A DNA stretch of 32,864 nucleotides, taken from contig CAMAHK010000017.1 of NCBI GenBank assembly GCA_945834475.1, forward strand, positions 1 through 32,864, given 5' to 3'. Under the pieces are notes generated by a model. It was not told the origin of the DNA, searched no databases, and saw only the letters and a program-made list of their open reading frames with translations. Both the position numbers and the translations under genes were made by a program. Origin of the DNA: an uncultured Verrucomicrobiota bacterium (lineage in GTDB: Bacteria > Verrucomicrobiota > Kiritimatiellia > RFP12 > UBA1067). Positions 8,573 to 16,200 of the stretch are shown here, piece after piece (position 1 is the first letter of the stretch; each line of letters begins with the position of its first letter).

Positions 8573-9982
8573 ATGAAGTCACTCGTCTTTTCCCTGTCGG
8601 TTGTTTTCGCTGCGGTCGTGTTCGGTGCGACGCCGAAGTACGTCTTCCTGTTCATCGGCGACGGCATGTCGACGCCTCAGCGTATGGTCGCCGAAGAGTT
8701 CTCGCGTGCGATCGGCGAGGGAACGTTGGCGATGAACGCCCTGCCGTTTCAGGCGACGACGCGGACCTGCTCGGCCGATTCGCTCGTGACGGACTCCGCG
8801 GCGGCGGCGACGGCGATTGCCTGCGGCGAGAAGACGAACAACCACTATTCGGGCGTTGACCCTGAGGGCAAGCCGGTCTATTCCTGTGCCGTTGCCGCGC
8901 AGGAGGCCGGCAAGAAAGTCGGTATTGTCTCGACCGTGACGATTACCCACGCGACCCCCGCAGGATTCTACGCTCATCGCAAGAGCCGTGGCGATCTCTA
9001 CGGCATCGCGCTTGACCTTGCGAATTCCGGCTTTGATTATTTTGCCGGCGGTGGTCTCGACAACCGGTTTGACGACAAGACCCATTCCGAGTACTGCGGC
9101 AATGCCTATGACTATGCGGCGCAAAAAGGTTATCGGATCGTCAAGACGCGTGATGAGTTCTTGGCGCTCCAGCCGTCCGACGGCAAGATCCTGACGCGTT
9201 TCCGTGACGGTGCGCTCGACAATGCGATCGACATCACGGAGGTCAAGGATCCGTCCCTTGACGAGCTCGTCGCAAAGGCGATTGAGATGCTCGATAACGA
9301 GAAGGGCTTCTTCCTGATGGCGGAAGGCGGTCGCGTCGACTGGGCGGGACACGCGAACGATGCCGCAACGAACCTTCGCGAGGTACTCGCGCTCGATAAG
9401 GCCGTCAAGGTCGCGCTGGCCTTCCAGAAAAAGCATCCCGAGGAGACGCTGGTCGTTGTGACCGGCGACCACGAGACGGGCGGACTCTCGATGGGGTTCG
9501 CCGGCACGGGCTATGCGATCTTCCCCGAACGCCTCTCCGAACAGACGATGAGCGTGGGTACGTTTGAGTCTCGCGTCAAAAAGCTCTTTGAGAAGAACCC
9601 GAACCTGTCGTTTGACGAGATCAAGCCGCTGGTTTCGGAGGCGTTCGGCTTCAAGTTCAAGGGCCCGGACGTCAAGAACAATGATCCGATGCGCCTGCAC
9701 TCGGCTGAAGAGAAGGAACTTCGGACGGCGTTCGAGCATGATGTGGCGTTTCACAAGTCGAAGGTCGAGGAAAACACGAAATACGACGGCGAGAAGCGCT
9801 ATCTGTTCGGTGGCGCGTGCCGGATTGTCATGTCGCACAAGTGCGGTCTCGGGTGGAGCTCCGGGGCGCATACGGCCATGCCCGTGTTGACGACGGCCAA
9901 GGGTTGCTGCGCCGAGCAGTTCGTCGGTTTCATTGAGAACACCGACATTGCCAAGAAGATCAAGGCGTTTTACAAGAAGTAG
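8573..9982 (+). CDS. secreted alkaline phosphatase (PhoA superfamily)
   Basis: 469 aa from ATG 8573, four bases after the oxidoreductase stop. The N-terminus (MKSLVFSLSVVFAAVVFGA) is a clear signal peptide, so it acts in the periplasm or outside. Metal-binding IGDGMS (28-33) and the nucleophile context VTDSAAAATAIACG, with Ser75 as the phosphorylated serine, are typical of alkaline phosphatases (PF00245). TITHATPAGFYAH, LMAEGGRVDWAGHAND, GDHETGG near residue 299 and SSGAHTAMPV near 430 supply the remaining zinc and magnesium ligands. It hydrolyses phosphate monoesters. Its position at the end of a central-metabolism operon rather than beside phosphate-transport genes is unusual. I see no Pho-box-like promoter, so phosphate control is not evident here. 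Confidence 0.93.
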   Translation: MKSLVFSLSVVFAAVVFGATPKYVFLFIGDGMSTPQRMVAEEFSRAIGEGTLAMNALPFQATTRTCSADSLVTDSAAAATAIACGEKTNNHYSGVDPEGKPVYSCAVAAQEAGKKVGIVSTVTITHATPAGFYAHRKSRGDLYGIALDLANSGFDYFAGGGLDNRFDDKTHSEYCGNAYDYAAQKGYRIVKTRDEFLALQPSDGKILTRFRDGALDNAIDITEVKDPSLDELVAKAIEMLDNEKGFFLMAEGGRVDWAGHANDAATNLREVLALDKAVKVALAFQKKHPEETLVVVTGDHETGGLSMGFAGTGYAIFPERLSEQTMSVGTFESRVKKLFEKNPNLSFDEIKPLVSEAFGFKFKGPDVKNNDPMRLHSAEEKELRTAFEHDVAFHKSKVEENTKYDGEKRYLFGGACRIVMSHKCGLGWSSGAHTAMPVLTTAKGCCAEQFVGFIENTDIAKKIKAFYKK

Positions 9983-9989
9983 GACGCAC

Positions 9990-11090
9990 ATGAGGGTGAC
10001 GGGCGAGCGTTGGGGGGTTGTCCTTGTTCTGGCCGTCTTCTCCGCCTGCCTCTGTTGCCTTCCGACGGTAAAGACCCTGACCTCGGACGGACGGCAGGCG
10101 CAGCGGGCGGAAGTTCTGTCCGTTGACGACAGCGGCGTGGCGCTTCATGGACTCATTGAGTTCGGGACGCAACGGCTGCGGGTTCGTCTTGCGGACGGAC
10201 GCGAGTTTTCCGCCGAGAACGAGCTTCGGGCCCAGATGGATCTTGATAAGAAGTTCGCCGTCGGGGATACGGCGCTCGTCATCGTGCCCGAAGGCGTGGC
10301 TGCCGACGATGTTCTCGTCGCGCGCGATCACTGGCGGCTCGGCTGGGGAAGCGTCCTGTTTGCGGGATTCGCCGTGTTGCTCGTGGCGTTCGGGGGACTC
10401 ACCGGACTCAAGGCGCTCTTTAGTTTCGCGTTCAGTTGTCTTGCCGTCTGGAAGATCCTGATTCCGCTGACGCTGCGCGGAGGATCGGCGTCCGGCATTG
10501 CGTTCATGACGGTGGCCGTGCTGACGGTGGTCATCATGGTTCTCGTCGCCGGCTGGACGAAGAAGTGCCTGGCGGCGACCCTCGGCTCGCTTCTGGGCGT
10601 CGTTTCTTCGCTGGCGCTGGCGCATGTTTTCGGACGGCTTATGCATGTCAATGGCGCGACGATGCCGTTCGCGCAGACGCTCCTCTATTCGGGCTATTCC
10701 TTTCTCGATCTGCAGGATGTCTTCTTCGGCGCGATCGTTCTGGCTTCGTCGGGTGCCGTAATGGATCTGGCGATGGATATCGCCGCCGGTGTCGCGGAAG
10801 TGAAGTTCCACAATCCGACGCTTGGGTTCCGTCCCTTGCTCGGCTCGGGCCTTCGCATGGGGCGAGCCGTGGTCGGGACGATGACGACGACGCTACTCCT
10901 TGCCTATTCCGGCGGCTACCTGACGCTCCTCATGGCTTTTGCGGCACAGGGAACGCATCCGCTTGATTTTCTCAATTCAACACTCGTCTCAGCAGAACTC
11001 GTCAAGACGCTTGTCGGTAGCTTCGGCCTTGTGCTCGTCGCGCCGTTTACGGCAACATTCTCGGCTGTTGTTTTCAGCCGCAGACATTGA
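9990..11090 (+). CDS. YibE/F family multipass membrane protein
   Basis: 366 aa from ATG 9990, 7 nt after the phosphatase stop. One hydrophobic segment at about 8-25 is followed by a soluble extracytoplasmic domain (about 30-110) rich in V/D/G. From about residue 113 there are roughly seven membrane helices (WGSVLFAGFAVLLVAFGGLT, FMTVAVLTVVIMVLVAG and others). LLYSGYSFLDLQDVFFGAIV and SSGAVMDLAMDIAAGVAEV are hallmark segments of the YibE/F family (PF07907). The molecular role of that family is not established; transport or signalling has been suggested for homologues. It is the last gene of the operon that begins with aspartate kinase. Confidence 0.85.
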   Translation: MRVTGERWGVVLVLAVFSACLCCLPTVKTLTSDGRQAQRAEVLSVDDSGVALHGLIEFGTQRLRVRLADGREFSAENELRAQMDLDKKFAVGDTALVIVPEGVAADDVLVARDHWRLGWGSVLFAGFAVLLVAFGGLTGLKALFSFAFSCLAVWKILIPLTLRGGSASGIAFMTVAVLTVVIMVLVAGWTKKCLAATLGSLLGVVSSLALAHVFGRLMHVNGATMPFAQTLLYSGYSFLDLQDVFFGAIVLASSGAVMDLAMDIAAGVAEVKFHNPTLGFRPLLGSGLRMGRAVVGTMTTTLLLAYSGGYLTLLMAFAAQGTHPLDFLNSTLVSAELVKTLVGSFGLVLVAPFTATFSAVVFSRRH

Positions 11091-11123
11091 TGTTCACAGG
11101 TTTTCTGTCTTTACCCCTACGGA

Positions 11124-11148
11124 GGCTGGCTATTATTATGTGCCAGCC
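11124..11148 (+). other. hairpin downstream of the yibE/F gene
   Basis: GGCTGGC and GCCAGCC form a perfect 7-bp stem around an 11-nt A/T-rich loop, 34 nt after the stop. No U-run follows, so it is not a standard intrinsic terminator, though it may stabilise the mRNA end. The rest of 11091-11202 holds nothing I can name. Confidence 0.35.
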
Positions 11149-11202
11149 GGGGACCTTCACCCGGAAGAGAGCGCTCCTCGAAGGGTTAAAGTTGAATGCC
11201 GA

Positions 11203-11231
11203 TTGACACGGCGGGGAATATTTGGTTTAAT
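11203..11231 (+). promoter_or_regulatory. sigma70-type promoter of hipBA
   Basis: TTGACA (11203-11208), a 17-nt spacer and TTTAAT (11226-11231), with TGG just before the -10 as an extended -10. The predicted start is about 50 nt before hipB. An imperfect inverted repeat, ATGTTCTGA at 11232-11240 and TCGGAACAT at 11284-11292, brackets the leader. HipB proteins repress their own operons through inverted repeats, so this is a candidate operator pair, but that is inference. Confidence 0.7.
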
Positions 11232-11290
11232 ATGTTCTGATTTCGGCACATGAAGTCGAATAATAAGACTACAAGTATTGTTTTCGGAAC

Positions 11291-11659
11291 ATGAAAATAG
11301 ATGACAGTCTGGGTACGCAAGCGGTATTGAGGGAGCTTGGCGAGCGCATTCGCCAGGTGCGCGTTGCGTCGGGCTTGAAGCAGGACGAGGTAGCGAAGTG
11401 CAGCGGTGTCTCTCGGGTGGCGGTGATACGGTTAGAACGCGGCGAGGGAAGCACCAAGTTGGCGACCCTGATTCCGGTCTTACGAACGCTCCGCTTGCTC
11501 CATGCGTTGGAGGCGGCGTTGCCGTCCCAGGAATATTCGCCGCTACAAATTGCCGATCAAGAGCTACGGCGTCAGCGTTTCCCGACGCAAGTGAGGACGC
11601 GGAAGAAGACGGGGACCGTCACCAAGACGTGGGGCGATGGAACAAAGATCGAGAGGTAA
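11291..11659 (+). CDS. hipB: HipB-like XRE-family antitoxin/repressor
   Basis: 122 aa. Residues about 15-70 form an XRE helix-turn-helix: LGERIRQVRVASGLKQDEVA, then CSGVSRVAVIRLERGEGS and TLIPVLRTLRLLHALEAALP. The basic tail (RTRKKTGTVTKTW) is typical of HipB-type partners of HipA kinases. The hipA start lies 3 nt after its stop, the usual antitoxin-first order. It should bind both HipA and its own promoter and so repress the operon. The ATG at 11291 is preceded only by a weak CGGAA. Confidence 0.88.
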   Translation: MKIDDSLGTQAVLRELGERIRQVRVASGLKQDEVAKCSGVSRVAVIRLERGEGSTKLATLIPVLRTLRLLHALEAALPSQEYSPLQIADQELRRQRFPTQVRTRKKTGTVTKTWGDGTKIER

Positions 11660-11662
11660 GAA

Positions 11663-12943
11663 ATGCTGAGAGCCGTTGATGTGATTTTGTGGGGGACGAA
11701 GGTTGGCTCGGTTGTCATGGAGCCGGACGATCCGATTGCGCGATTCCAGTATTCGCCTGAGATCCTTGATCTTGGGATTGAGCTTTCGCCGCTCCGGATG
11801 CCGCTCAATGCGATGACGTATCGGTTTCCGGAGTTGCCGATCGTTTCCTTCAAGGGCCTGCCCGGTCTGTTGGCGGATTCCCTGCCGGACAAGTTCGGCA
11901 ACAAGGTGATTGCCGCGTGGCTGCAGGAGGAAGGTCGGCGTGCGGACGAGTTGAACAGTCTGGATCGTCTGGCGTATACGGGAACGCGCGGTATGGGGGC
12001 GCTCGAATACCGTCCGTCTTTGCTGAAGGATGGCGATGCCGTTGACCAGTTGAATGTGGACGAACTCTCGCGGCTGGCGGATGATGTTCTGAAGTCTCGC
12101 GAGACGGCGCGCGCCGAACTGAAGGAAGGAATGAATCGGTACGGGGCTATTCTCAAGGTCGGCTCTTCTGCAGGCGGTGCCCGTGCTAAGGCCTTGATTG
12201 GCTGGAACGAGGTGACAGGCGAGGTGAGGTCGGGGCAGATCAAGCTGCCTCCCGAATACAGCTATTGGCTGATCAAGTTCGACGGACTGACTGGCAACGG
12301 CGACAAGGAGGGCGATGACAAGTGGGGCTATGGCCGTGTCGAGTATGCCTATCATCTGATGGCCAAGGCGGCGGGGCTTGAGATGACGGAGTGCCGACTC
12401 TGGAACAAGCGCCATTTCATGACGCGACGTTTTGATCGAACGCCTGATGGTGGACGTCTGCATCTGCAGACGCTGGGGGCTTTGGCGCATATGGATTTCA
12501 ACAATCCGCTTCTCTATTCTTACGAAGAGGCCTTTGAGGTCGCGCGGCGGATCGTGCGGGACGTGCGGGCCGAAGAGGAGCTGTTTCGGCGGATGGTTTT
12601 CAATGTGCTCGCGTGGAATTGCGACGATCATGTGAAGAACATCTCGTTCCTGATGGACAAGCAGGGCGAGTGGAAACTCGCGCCGGCGTATGACGTCTCA
12701 TACGCCTACAATCCGACGGGTGACTGGACGAGCCGCCATCAGATGAGTATCAACGGCAAGCGCGACGGGATCACCGACGAGGATTTCCTTGAAGCGGCCA
12801 AGGCCGCAGGTGTGAAGCCGAAGAAGGTCAAGGCGATCGTCGACCGGGTCCGCGACGCCATTCGAAACTGGCCGACCTTCGCCGCCGAGGCGGAAGTCCG
12901 CGACGAATTCGTCGACACGATCAAAGGAGTATTGGAAAAATGA
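11663..12943 (+). CDS. hipA: HipA-type serine/threonine kinase toxin
   Basis: 426 aa, full length for HipA. The N-terminal subdomain includes LPGLLADSLPDKFGN (66-80) and TGTRGMGALEYRP (107-118), both family signatures. SSAGGARAKA (168-177) is the nucleotide-binding loop. NCDDHVKNISF (319-329) is the catalytic loop with Asp321/322, His323, Lys325 and Asn326, and APAYDVSY (340-347) supplies the metal-binding Asp344. All key residues are present, so the kinase should be active. In E. coli, HipA phosphorylates glutamyl-tRNA synthetase and induces persistence; targets of other homologues vary. Its TGA stop overlaps an ATG as ATGA, the start of the damaged helix-turn-helix gene that follows. Confidence 0.93.
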   Translation: MLRAVDVILWGTKVGSVVMEPDDPIARFQYSPEILDLGIELSPLRMPLNAMTYRFPELPIVSFKGLPGLLADSLPDKFGNKVIAAWLQEEGRRADELNSLDRLAYTGTRGMGALEYRPSLLKDGDAVDQLNVDELSRLADDVLKSRETARAELKEGMNRYGAILKVGSSAGGARAKALIGWNEVTGEVRSGQIKLPPEYSYWLIKFDGLTGNGDKEGDDKWGYGRVEYAYHLMAKAAGLEMTECRLWNKRHFMTRRFDRTPDGGRLHLQTLGALAHMDFNNPLLYSYEEAFEVARRIVRDVRAEEELFRRMVFNVLAWNCDDHVKNISFLMDKQGEWKLAPAYDVSYAYNPTGDWTSRHQMSINGKRDGITDEDFLEAAKAAGVKPKKVKAIVDRVRDAIRNWPTFAAEAEVRDEFVDTIKGVLEK

Positions 12944-13190
12944 ATACCTGGTTGAACTTCGCAAGGCGTGCGGGTTGACGCGCAATCAGCTCGGGGCGCT
13001 GGCGCAAGTGCCGTCCCGCCGCATCGAACAGTATGAGCAGCGCGTGCGGGATATCAACTCTGCTCGTGCCGAGACCTTTCTGTCGCTGGCGACGGCCCTC
13101 GGTTGCGCGCCGTCCGAACTCCTCGAACGCGTACCGGCTCAAGATTTAACAGATGAGCTTTTTAGAAAGGAAAAGGCTAATGAAAGGTAA
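12940..13190 (+). pseudogene. third HTH regulator gene after hipA, frameshifted at its start
   Basis: The ATG at 12940 overlaps the hipA stop as ATGA but encodes only 12 codons. One base out of phase, the sequence from 12942 reads EYLVELRKACGLTRNQLGAL, then AQVPSRRIEQYEQR and FLSLATALGCAPSELLERV, a complete XRE-like helix-turn-helix. No ATG, GTG or TTG exists in that phase until TTG 12975, which would delete helix 1. One extra G after the ATG would restore MEYLVELRKACG, so a single-base deletion or an assembly error is the simplest explanation. Programmed frameshifting near the A-run at the end of hipA is possible but unsupported. The tail (DELFRKEKANER) ends at a TAA at 13190. Confidence 0.65.
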
Positions 13191-13208
13191 AACGAGTAAG
13201 CCCCAACG

Positions 13209-13237
13209 TTGACAACTCAATTGTTGAGTGGTATCAT
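13209..13237 (+). promoter_or_regulatory. strong promoter of the secreted-protein locus
   Basis: Consensus TTGACA (13209-13214), a 17-nt spacer and TATCAT (13232-13237), with TGG just upstream of the -10 as an extended -10. The predicted start near 13244 leaves about 20 nt with a GGGGGT ribosome-binding site before ATG 13265. The next four genes follow with short gaps or overlaps, so this promoter probably drives all of 13265-26177. Confidence 0.8.
13215..13229 (+). promoter_or_regulatory. palindromic operator-like site between -35 and -10
   Basis: ACTCAA-TTG-TTGAGT is a perfect 6-bp inverted repeat filling most of the spacer of the promoter above. A dimeric repressor bound here would block RNA polymerase. 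Candidate regulators are HipB or the damaged HTH protein immediately upstream, but no second copy of the site appears at the hipBA promoter, so the binder is unknown. Confidence 0.5.
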
Positions 13238-13264
13238 AAGAGCAACAATACGGGGGTAAATCAT

Positions 13265-16200
13265 ATGAAACGACTGATCGTCTTGGGTTCAGCATTGGTT
13301 TCGCTGTGCGGTTCCGCAGCGACTTACTATTGGAAGGGCGGTGCGAGCGAGTATGGGGACTATACCGCGCTGTCGAATTGGTCGACCGAGTCGGCGGAGG
13401 GGAGTGCGGCGACGATGTTGCCGGGAAGCGGGGACAGCCTTTCCCCCACGCAGAACTATGCGTTCGATCTCGCAGGACAGAAGCATCAGCTTGATTCGTG
13501 GAATCCGAATGGCGATTGGAATTCTTGGGATCTTTCGCTGCGGAATGGCGAGCTCGAGTTCCTGAATTCCGTTTCAACGCACAGCGGTAAGATCACCGTT
13601 GACGCGGGCGGCATCCTGACGATGCCGTCTGCGATGTCCTTCACGCCGGCCGTCGGCGATGCCGGCATCCGCAAGCTCGTCGTCAAGAACGGCGGCACCT
13701 GGAACTTCGCCGGCAAGTTCTACGGCTACCACTGGCAGTTCGACATCGAAGAGGGCGGCACGGCCACGATCGACACGACGAACTGGGGCGGGCACACGGG
13801 GTCCTTCCAGTCGGACAACTACCTCAAGAACAACGGCACGCTCAATCTTCCTCAAGGGCTCGTCTGGGTTCGCGGAGGTGGCGACAATCATTACACGACG
13901 AGTTTTGAGCAGCTCGCCGGCACGCTCAATCTAGGTGGTAAGATCTCAAACAAGAATGTCGCGAGCAAGGCCCTGCTCACGATCTCACTCGAGGGTGGTA
14001 CGATCAACGTGACGGGCGATGCTGCGTTTGAAGTGGATACGATCCACTTGTCGAATCAAGTCAACTTTGAAGTCGCCGAAGGCAAGAAGATCGAGATGGG
14101 GACGATTGCCTACAGTGACGGCTCGGTCGTCACGAAGTCCGGCGCGGGCACGATGGTCTTTGACGGCAACATGCCGCCGAACGTCTACCTCTGGGGCGGC
14201 ACGATACGCATTGCCGCGCCGAACCAGACGTTTGCGGGTAGTGTCCGCAGCGCCTCGCCGGTGACGGTCGAGATCGCGGAGAAGGGCTTTACCTTTGCGG
14301 CGGAAGTCTGCTCGGACGTCAACTACACGATTGATTCGGCCGTCTTTTCGGTCGGTGACACGATTCTCACGAGTGCGAACGCGGACGTTCTCGCGGCGGC
14401 GAAGGCGAGCCTTGCGACGACCGGCGTCAATACGACAATCGACGGCACGGCGCTCAAAATGTCGGCGAGCGAAGTGAAGTTCAACTCGACGACGGTGACG
14501 AACATCAACGATCCGAACGGCTGGTCGACCGGTGCGGTGCCGGCTGCTGGTATGCCGGCGCAGGTCGTGGGCGAAGGCGTGACGGTCGTCGTTTCCGATA
14601 CCGATTCGGCGATCCCGGCGTTTAGCGGACTCACGGTTGGCGCGGGCGCGACCCTGAAGCTCGATTGTGCCGACACGGTCGTGCCGTGCCCCCTGACACT
14701 TGTTTCGGGGGCGAAGCTCGTCCTCGTGCAGGCGGCGGAACTCAAGGGAATTTCCGGCGTGCTCGGCAAAGACGGCGCGCTCAATGAGATTACGGTCCCC
14801 GCTGGTGTGACGCTGAAGGTTCCGGGCAACACGAAGTTCGCGAACGTGAATCTCGATCTCAAGGGCTCGCTCGTCGCGACTTCGGACGGTAAGCTCGTCT
14901 TCGGTTACGCGAAGAACGGCGTGACGGCGAAGTTCGCGATGACGGCGGACGGCGCCACGATCACGGCGCAGAACGCGTCCGGTTCGGAGAACGGTTCGCG
15001 CCTCGAGTTCGTCTGTCCGGAGAAGGGCGGCACGGTTGTGGTCGATGATCCGATCGTCCTCAACAAGACGACGCTTACCTACAACAAGCTGGACGGCATG
15101 GCGTTCGGTCTCAACAATCCGACGGACAAACCGTTCACGGTCAAGGCGGTCGGGACCGATCTCAACATCGGCGCGGAAACGGTTGTCGCCGGTGCGGCGA
15201 ATCTCGTCCTCGAAGGTTCGCGTCTCCTGCGCAAGCGTCACAGCGAAGGCGATACGAACGAATCGATGTACAACATCGTCGTCCAGCAGCAAGGCAAGAT
15301 CACGGTGGGCGAAGGCGCTTCGATCTACGCGGGTGTGACGCGCGTCAATGGCAATACCACTGATGGCGTCATCCAGCTCAATCCGGATGAAAAGGATTTC
15401 GTTGGCATTGAATTCCTCGACGGTGGTACGGCGCACTGGTACAAGGCGGATGGACTCAACAAGGGTGCGATCAGCTTCGCCGACGCGACCTTCGAGTTCA
15501 CGAAGGCGTATTGGTGGGGCTGGGGAAACCGTTCACACCTCTTTAATAGGATGACTGCCGTTAAACTGCAGGAAGGTAAGACGCTGACGTTCAAGTGCGT
15601 AAAAGAAGGCCTCTACTCGAGCAATAACGACACGTACACGTATTTCATCATGGAAGCCCCGTTTACGGGAGCGGGCAACCTCTCTTTCACGAGTGAGCGC
15701 TCGAGTCAGACGATGCAGCCGACGATTGTCTGCGACAACAACACCTGCACGGGTACGCTCTCGGTTGATCCGGCGAAGAACGTCCTCGTTCACTTCGCGA
15801 ACGGGGCGAATTGGGCCGGCAAGGTGGTCCTCAACGGTAAAGTCGATTTCGTGCCGGTCGATCAGGATCACACCGGCTTCGACGCGAAGCCCTCGACGGT
15901 GACCTTCGGTGCGGTGCAGCTCGACAAGGACTTCACCGTTCGTCTCTGGGGCAAGGAAGGACTCAAGAACGATACGATCAACATCACGGGCGAAGGCTGG
16001 TCCGGCGAGGCGACGCTCCTTTTTGCCATGCAGGACGGTTATGAGCCAAAGCCGACGGACAAGTGGCTGCTCGGGACGGCGCCGAAGGGTGTGACGCTCC
16101 CGACTACGTCGGAGAAGTGGACGCTGGTCGCGGAGGGTGAGGATGAGACGGTCAACGTCTACATCACTCCGGCGGCGCTGAGCTACAACTTCATTTCCAA

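Noticed and set aside
10939-11253. 104-aa ORF spanning the end of the yibE/F gene and the hipB promoter
   Set aside because: It runs out of frame through a conserved membrane protein and over a consensus promoter; there is no ribosome-binding site or family similarity.
12975-13190. Intact 71-aa HTH gene starting at TTG 12975
   Set aside because: This start removes the first helix of an obvious XRE domain and lies 32 nt after an ATGA-type coupled start in another phase, so a frameshifted gene is more likely.
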